A stretch of DNA of 64,000 nt from Halichoerus grypus (Eukaryota; Chordata; Mammalia; Carnivora; Phocidae), in assembly GCF_964656455.1 (NCBI RefSeq), contig NC_135715.1, forward strand, positions 167,678,437 to 167,742,436. Reading direction: 5' to 3'. Positions 56,846 through 64,000 of this stretch are shown here, piece by piece. The translations under genes and the position numbers were made by a program. The stretch's first letter is position 1; every line of letters begins with the position of its first letter. The notes beneath the pieces are model-generated. The model was not told the origin of the DNA and searched no databases. It saw only the letters and a list, made by a program, of their open reading frames with translations.

Positions 56846-56896
56846 ATGAGCTTTTATCCCTAGGAAATATATTGATTTTTTTTTTTTTTTTGCTTT

Positions 56897-59800
56897 GTTT
56901 GCCTAGTTTTAAATTCATTTAAGTTAAATCATGCTATCCTCTTTTTGCTCCACATTAAGTTTGAGTTCATCTTTGTTGATGCTTTTAGCATTAATACATT
57001 GATTTTCACTAATGAATGATATCTGTTTGTTTGAATATGCCACAGTTTATATATCCATTCTGTTAGATGGGCATTTTTATTTTCTCCAAATTTTGCCTAT
57101 TTTGAACAATGCCTTCATGAGTATTACCACACATGGGCCTTGATTCACAGTTTTCTAAATACACCTAGGGGTGGAATTAGTGAGTCATAATTTTACTATA
57201 TGATGCCAAAGCTGTTTCACAGTAGTTGCAACAATTACTGGCACCAACACTGTAATAAAAGCTCCTGTTGCTCTTTGTTCTTGTCAGCGCTTGTATTATC
57301 CAACATTTTTATTTTTACCAACCCAGTGAATTAAAGTAACAACACTTTATATTTCAACCTAAAGTCTGAAATGTCTTTTCATGGGTCTATTTACCTTTCA
57401 TTTTCACCTTGGTAAAAGATCCCGTAATGTCTTTTGTTTATTTTTTAATGGAGGATTATTAACTTTTTGATAATTTTAAAAGAGAGTATTGATATTGTCA
57501 GTAAGAATCCATTTTCTGTTCTCTGTGTTGCATCATTCCCCACTTGGCTTATTTTTATTTTATTCCTTATACTACATTTTAATGAAGAGAAAATTTTAGT
57601 TTGATTCATTAAGATTTTCTTTATGGCTAGCATTTTTTTTTTACAACTTTTTAAAGAAATCCATAGGTAATAAATATATTCTTATCTTTTCTTCTAAAAG
57701 TGTTAAAGTTTACATTTCATACTGAAGTCTTTAACTAGAACTTACTGTGTGATTGCTATAAGATAGGAAATTATTTTCTTTTGTTTCTTTTCCCACATAG
57801 AAAATAATGATCTTAGCATAATATATTACTAGTTCATACTTTATTCTCTCATGGTCAGATAATTCATTTCATTCATTGTTTTGAATTCATTGTATTATCT
57901 TAATCATGTGTCAGTTTTCCATACATGCATGAGTGTAATTCTGAGGGGTTGTTTTTTTGTTTGTTTTTTTGTTCCATTCCCCTTCTATCCAGAGTTAAAC
58001 TACTCTGTTTTAATAGCTAGAACTTTTAATATCACCTAAGCTACTCATGGCTCTGCTCTTCTGTGTGAATTTTATAATTAGGTTGTCAGGTTTCTGAAAA
58101 TCTTTTAATTTATTCTTGAAATTATATTGAGGCCATTGATAAATTTAGAGATAATTGAAATTCAGTTCTGAATTGATTAGTCAAAAGTTCTAGTTTTTGT
58201 GTCAGTTTAAGTAATTTTAATTTTTTTAGTAACTTGTTAACTTCACTGACATTTTCATGTTTGTTGACATAAAATTTATCATAACGTTTTCTTATTAGTT
58301 CTCAATTTTGGCAGCATCTGTAGTTATTTTACCTGTTTTTATTCCTAAAATGTGAGAGTTTTTTTCTTTTTAGACTTGCTAGATATTTGTCAATTTTATT
58401 AGTCTTTTTTCATGACCCTGTTGAGTCTATTTTATCTTCATTCTCAAATTCACTAATTTCTCTTCTTATTTTTATTTTCTTCTCTTACTTTGAATTTGTT
58501 GTATTATTCTTTAGCTTATTGGTTGATTGCTTAGCTTGTAATTTTATTTTTTCTTTTTAAAATTGAGCATTTAGCTATTAATTTCACTCTAAATACTGCC
58601 TTAACTACAACCCATAAATTCTGATAAGCTGTATTTTTATTTATTTTGTTAATTTATTTTAAAATAATTTTTAATTTCTTTAATGATTTCCTTTTTGTCC
58701 ATGGGTTATTTAGTTGTGTGTGTTTCAATTTATAAATTCTAAGTTTTGTTAGGCATTTATTTGTTATTCATTTGTAACTTTATTTTTATTGATTCTTTGG
58801 AATTAATTTAGACTTGTTTTATGGACTAGAACATTATCAGTTGTCATAAATGTCACATTTGTGGTTGAAAAGAATGTATAGTCTCCAGTTGTTGGGTACA
58901 GCATTTTGTATTCAAATATCCATTTTTATTTACTTCTTACTGCTTGATCTGTTGATTACTAAGTTGTGTTTAAATCTCTGATGGCAAATTTGATGGCATT
59001 TATACTTGAAGTTCTGACCATTTTTATTTATTTAGCAGTTTAGAAGTGTGACAGGTATCTGGTGCTATGAACCTTTTATCACTAGCTAGTGACCCAGTTT
59101 ATTTCTAGTAATACTTTTTACCTTAAGATAGATTTTTCTCTGATACTAATATAGCTGAAACCGTTTTATTAGGTTTAGCATTTGCTTGGTATGTCTTTTT
59201 TTGCCAATCCTTTACTTTCAATTTTTCTACATCTTTGTGTTTTAGGTATGACTTTCATAAAAAACAGATATTTGAATTTTTTATACCACTTTAACAACCT
59301 TTTCCTCTGGAAAATTTAGTACATTTGCACAGATTATGATTGCTGATATAGATTCACTTCCCTTTTTTTTTTTTTTTTGCTTATTTATCACATTTTTTTC
59401 ATTATTTCATTGTGTGTATGTTCTTGTTTCTATCCATATCCTCTTTTAGATTGTGTTGGATTTAGTTTTATTTCTATTGATTTGGTTTGGTTTGGTTTAG
59501 TTTAGTTTTATTTATTTTCCTTCACTAGCTTGGAAATCATTCTCTTTTTATTTTTTTTAAGTTACATATTTAAATGAAGTCTAAAATTAATATCTTTACT
59601 CTTCTCTCAAACAGTAAAATATTGTAGAAGATTTTACCCCCAACTATTGTTTGAGATTTAGTTCTATGTTGTTGTTGTTGTTTTTTAACATTGACAAAGT
59701 AAACATTATTTTTGTTGATTTTCAGGAAAGTTATTTTTAAATTTACCCAAAAGCTTAGCATATTCTCTGCTCACCATTCCTCCTTGCATCTCATACATTC

Positions 59801-60340
59801 CTCTAAGATCCATCCTTTTGAAGGAGACCTTTCAGAGGTTTCTTTAGTGATGATCAATTGGAAGTAGCTCTCTCAGCTACAATTCACTTAAAAATGTCTT
59901 TATTTTGGTCTCATTCTTGAAAGGTACTTTTGTTGGAATTATAATTATAGGCAAAGATTTTCTTTCTGTACTTCAAAGTATTATCCCATTCTCTTCTGGC
60001 TTAATTGACATTGTTTTATGTATAGGAATATATATAATATAATCTGCCCACCCTCCCCAATTGCTTTTAATATCTTCTCTTTACTTTTGATATTTTGCAG
60101 TTTCATGTAATTGGCATATTACATCTGTTCTGAAAATGTTTCTATTTTCTCTTCCAAGATTATATCTTTCACATTTTATCTAATCTTTATTTTTATAAGT
60201 TGAAAAGGTTTATGATAGGTCTTATCAGTTTATTCTCTGGTTTTGACAACTTCTTTCATATATTTTATTTCTTTGTTTCTTTCAGTCTATATCCTGAATA
60301 AGTTTCTGAGATATCTCTTCCATTTCACTTTGTCTCTTCA
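56897..60340 (-). mobile_element. Old L1 block (L1M-type), antisense
   Basis: Plus-strand text follows the antisense of an old L1 over about 3.4 kb: 3-prime UTR-like (TATATATCCATTCTGTTAGA, GGGGTGGAATTAGTGAGTCA near 57045-57185), ORF2-like (ACTTGCTAGATATTTGTCAA near 58374, GTTGAAAAGAATGTATAGTC near 58863) and ORF1-like (GGTCTCATTCTTGAAAGGTA near 59908, CATTCTCTTCTGGCTTAATT). It is heavily decayed, AT-rich and without coding potential. Bounds are approximate. Confidence 0.55.
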
Positions 60341-60357
60341 ACTTTGTCTAATCCCAC

Positions 60358-60568
60358 AGTTCTTAACCACGAGTAATTTTGTCCACCGAGGGACATTTGA
60401 CAATGTCTGGAGGAATTTTTCATTATCACAACCTGATGATTGCTACTAGAATCTCCTGAGTAGATACCAGAAATGCTGATAAGCATCTCATAATGCATAG
60501 TGTACTCTTCATAAAATAAGGAATTATCTGGCCCAAATGGTCAATAGTGCTGAAGTTGGAGAAAACGT
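60358..60568 (+). mobile_element. Mammal-wide DNA transposon fossil (family not named)
   Basis: GTTCTTAACCACGAGTAATT, GGGACATTTGACAATGTCTG, GAATTATCTGGCCCAAATGG and CAATAGTGCTGAAGTTGGAG match, in order, a well-known short mammalian DNA element with internal GACATTTG/CAATGTC symmetry. Confidence 0.6.
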
Positions 60569-60894
60569 GATCTAATCTGTGTTTTAATCTATACACTGAG
60601 TTTGAAATTTCAAGTGCTACTTTTTATTTGTAGAAGTTTTATTTGATTCTTGTTTTAAAAGTGCCTGGTCAACTTTGATAACCTAATTCTTCATCATACT
60701 TATATCAGTCATACAATACCCACATTAATCTTTAAATGTATTCAATATACTATAATTCCAATAATTGCTGTCTTTGTGGGTTTGATTCTACACTTTGTTT
60801 CTTCTCTTACTCGTGGTGGATTTTTTAAATGTATTTTTTATGTGAACTTAACTTCTTGGAACTTCATCAGTAGGAATTCCTTAAGACCTGTGTT

Positions 60895-61085
60895 AAAAGC
60901 AGTTATTTAGTGGACCACAATATCATCATCATCTGTGAGCATGTTTGAAATGCACATTTTCAGACCCTCAACAGATCTACTGAATCAGAATCTCTGGAAT
61001 GAGAATAAAAAACAATCCATTTTTTTCTATATTCCCAAGTGACTCTAATGCACACTTAAGTTTGAAGATTTGAGAAGTACTGATT
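60895..61085 (+). mobile_element. MER5-like DNA transposon fossil
   Basis: CATCATCATCTGTGAGCATG, CCCTCAACAGATCTACTGAA, TCAGAATCTCTGGAATGAGA and CACTTAAGTTTGAAGATTTG; MER5-group layout. Confidence 0.5.
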
Positions 61086-61599
61086 TAAAGTATTCCTCCA
61101 GAAAGGATTTCCTTTCTCAGGCATCTGGAAACACCACCAACCTAAGACCATTTTTAAACTCTTTTTGGTGGTCAAGGAGCATAGAAATAGTGCCCGTTCT
61201 AGTCCAAAATTATACAAGATTGTGGGATTTTGACTAAGAGTTCTCATAAAAGAATCTTTTTTTTTTTTTTTTTTCTGTTTTACCCAGAGCCAAACCTAGT
61301 CAGGCAAGCTTACTTCTGTGGGGTAGATCTTTTTCCTATTCATCCACTGAAGGTGACTCCCACCTGGGATCTGGACTTTACATAGAGGTAAATGAACTGA
61401 CCTCCTGCTCTGCTTGGGCCCAAACATTTAACTCATGGCCCATTGAAAACCCAACGCCTCTCCATAGGCGATAGAAACCCTCAGGGTAATTATTCCTATG
61501 CTAGCTCGCACCTGTCTCTCTTCTCCACCCAGAATTACACTTTCTTGTAGTTTCTACTATCCAATAGTCTATTATCTCATGTTAGAAACAAAAGCAAAA

Positions 61600-64000
61600 G
61601 CAAGATGAAGAAATTAGGGGATATTTTATCCAGTATATTTAGATGTCTAAACCAAAGTAAGTTTGTTTTTACACCTAATCCATCATATTGTCAGAAGCAG
61701 AGGACTTCATTTGGTTTTCATAATACTTACCCAAAATATTAGTGTGATCTGAGTAACTGTTAAAATGGCAAGCCATCTAGACCATGTACTAAAAAAAAAT
61801 GCCTACCTCTAGCCTGACAACTGAATGATTTCAGTTGCCCGCAGCTACTGTGGAAATGAGCAAGGGCAGAGGCAGCCGGTCCATTACTTAATGATCTCAG
61901 CCAGGCAGAGAATTCAATACAGACTAAGTAATAAATACTGACTCACAAGCACATGCCCTCTAGCAAACGAGCTTCCAATGCACACTAAGACCCACAATAA
62001 CTACCTAGTCCCACTGGTTTTAAATAAGTAGGTATCTTGCACCAGCAAGAGCTTTATATTTTATTGTAAGGCAATAAAAATATTATGTAATTCCCCAGGG
62101 GCCAACATAAAATATTCAGTCTTTTAAAACAGTTAATTCCTGTACAGTGTTTTTATATGAGTTTTCAGAATCGGGACTTCTTCTCACATAATAAGTTTAG
62201 ATATAGTCCTTCAGGGATAGGTATGTATTGCAATTATAACCTTCAATTAACCATCGTATCTTGGTAACAATATTTTCTAAGTCCCCAGGCAAGATAAAGC
62301 ACAGCTGTTTGAATTAGTGTTCCAATTCTCTCCTTCACTTTCATAAAGGAAACATTCAATATACATAATGATCTGATAAAATGCAGGGAAAAGCGACAAA
62401 GGAAGTCAAGGAAAGGTAGCCAACACTTGAAGTTTTCTCATTGCAGAATGTTCGAGAAAACCATGCTGCGTAATGACATTCTTAGAACATTTTGTAACTT
62501 TAACTGAACAGCTCTGTAGTCATTGCAGAGAATATCTTATATAAGAGCAAACCACCTGAAACTGTTAGTATTCAACTATTTTTGACCTTCAAGCTTACAA
62601 ATTCCATATGATTTAATCTAATATTTCAGGTCAATCTAATCTTCCCAGTTAAAATTGATTCTTGCTTGTCTGAAACTGTGAAGTTATGCCATAATTGAAT
62701 TGAAGCCACTCCATGGCATTATGGAACATAAAAAGGTAATATAACAGACATGCAAATAAGAAAGAAATTTACATATGCCTACTTTTCTTTCAGGACCACC
62801 AGTAAAAATTCTCTGTGGTATACCAATGGTATCAAATTTTGTTTAGATGTTCGCTTTTGACTATGCTCTGATACTCTGTGGTTCTTTTCATCCATGCAGC
62901 GTTCTTCTGATTCATTTTTCTCCATTTGTGCTGTTTTTCTCTGTGATGTGAATCCATCCTTATCCATTCTGTCATGTCTCCATTTTTTGCTGCTTCTTCA
63001 GATTGTGCTGAGCTATAAGAGGTAAGCTCCATCAAAAGAGGAAAAATTGACTCTTCTTTATGTCCAGGAGGAATCTGTTGTCCAAGGTATTTGATAACCC
63101 TGCCCCTAAAAATCAATACTTTCTAAACTACACTTTGAGAGGAATTTATAAGGGAAAAAATTCCCCATAGCCACATCTACACTAGAATGCCTCAAATGCT
63201 CTTTCATACACAGTGTGATGTCAGTACTTACTGCTAAGTGTCTTCTACCAATATGCACAGTAGAGTCCTTAGCTTTGTAGAGTCCTCAACAACTCCCTCA
63301 ATTGTCTGTACAGTAATATATACTATAATACCCCCAGAAAGTGCTAGTATTCAGTGCCATCTTGACTATAGGGTTTCAAGCCTGTTTTCATCTACTAGGT
63401 TCATGAGGATTATAATTAAAAGGCAATATTTGAGTTACTCTATGTCCTCATCCCTTAATGCAGAGAGCGACATTTCCAAAAGTTACCTGGTTTTACAATT
63501 TACAATTTTACAATGGATCAAATTCATCAGATAATAATCACCTCTCCCTTTAAGATTGTGCTGCCTAGTTAATGGGAATTATTTTCATATTGATCTCAAT
63601 TCCATTTTCAAACTTTAGGATTTCCTAGGGCTGATAACTGGTGTAATATCAGAGTTTTATTATAACTCATTTTTGAGAGCAGAAAATCATAATTGCTTCA
63701 TTCAAAATGCCCTGAGCTGCTTAAGCAAATAAAACCATTTTTTTTCTGAAGAAGGCAAGCCAATCTACATGGGAAAACTCACAAAGCACAATTTGGATTT
63801 CTCATTCATCTATTGTTAACCTTCTCAGTGTCATCTAAAGTTAATGACAATAAAAAGATCCTCTGCCCCATACATTTGAGTGGGTTAAATTTCGCCCTTG
63901 GTAATCCTGTAGGAGCCAGGGTCTATGACATAACGCTACCTCAGCAGTAATCCTGCCATTAAGCAATTAATCCCATTGCTTTATATTGGGAATGTGTCAA
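61600..64000. other. Repeat-poor intronic stretch
   Basis: About 2.4 kb with no recognised SINE, L1, MIR or DNA element, unlike the rest of this intron. Short open frames at 62779-63116 (minus) and 63238-63534 (plus) match nothing known. It may be unique sequence with regulatory elements, but nothing direct shows that. Confidence 0.5.

Larger units (their letters stand above)
49842..56880 (-). mobile_element. Nearly complete carnivore-type L1, antisense to UNC80
   Basis: About 7 kb with all parts in order on the minus strand: GC-rich 5-prime UTR (about 55120-56845), ORF1 (54225-55119), ORF2 (50358 to about 54160), 3-prime UTR (about 49867-50357) and A-tail (plus-strand T run from 49842). Both reading frames are interrupted several times and a second L1 piece has landed inside ORF2, so it is not competent for transposition. 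A T-run plus GCTTT occurs at both edges (49842-49857 and 56881-56896) and may be the target-site duplication, but the low complexity makes this unsure. The exact 5-prime end is uncertain within about 40 bp. Confidence 0.93.
42027..64000 (+). other. UNC80: UNC80 intron (5-prime part) after window exon 15, at least 22 kb
   Basis: No further UNC80 exon was found. Contents: an antisense L1 ORF2 fragment, MIR pieces, a TIR-bearing DNA element, three CanSINEs, the long antisense L1, an older L1 block and DNA transposon fossils near 60358-61085. The stretches 43110-44640, 44840-45800, 47500-49290 and 61100-64000 hold no recognised repeat. Confidence 0.82.

Noticed and set aside
49842..56896. T-run plus GCTTT at both L1 edges as a firm target-site duplication.
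   Set aside because: The sequence is too simple to exclude coincidence, and about 35 bases between the likely L1 5-prime end and the right copy remain unexplained; mentioned only as possible.
62779..63116. Minus-strand open frame of 94 codons as a small gene.
   Set aside because: No recognisable domain, no start or splice context, an alternative overlapping frame is also open, and the length is within chance for AT-rich DNA.

Overview
This window is mammalian nuclear DNA. It carries a central block of one large, spliced, plus-strand gene set in introns full of retrotransposons. The repeats point to a carnivoran. At least thirteen tRNA-derived CanSINE copies are present on both strands, with the head typical of arctoid (bear, seal or mustelid type) caniforms rather than the dog or cat consensus. 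There is also a long L1 of carnivore type. The species cannot be fixed from the sequence alone.

The gene is UNC80, the very large cytosolic scaffold of the NALCN sodium-leak channel complex. Fifteen coding exons lie between 5725 and 42026. All are flanked by AG and GT, their codon phases agree at every junction, and together they give 893 complete codons with no stop or frameshift. They match roughly residues 313-1206 of a protein of about 3,250 residues. The first exons lie left of base 1 and the rest lie right of base 64000. The exons include a Gly/Asp/Glu tract coded by GGN repeats (13299-13385) and a Ser/Arg-rich basic segment (31522-31730).

Layout: 1-5724 is upstream intron (old L1, an LTR-like repeat, an L2 split by another repeat). 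5725-13418 holds six closely spaced exons. 13419-34924 holds eight exons separated by introns of about 0.7-4.8 kb. 34925-41853 is a 6.9-kb intron. 41854-42026 is the last exon in the window. 42027-64000 is a single intron of at least 22 kb, dominated by a nearly complete L1 of about 7 kb inserted antisense to the gene (about 49842-56880), which adjoins an older L1 block (about 56897-60340).

No prokaryotic features, CRISPR arrays, operons, tRNA or rRNA genes were found, and there is no convincing new biological system. The notable points are layered retrotransposon insertions with readable target-site duplications, an L1 5-prime region with a 255-bp tandem duplication and a long antisense open frame, a 5-prime-inverted L1, a CR1/L3-like fossil, antisense SINEs close to UNC80 splice acceptors, and the slippage-prone glycine tract. 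Repeat family names come from recalled consensus patterns. Boundaries of old repeats are approximate.
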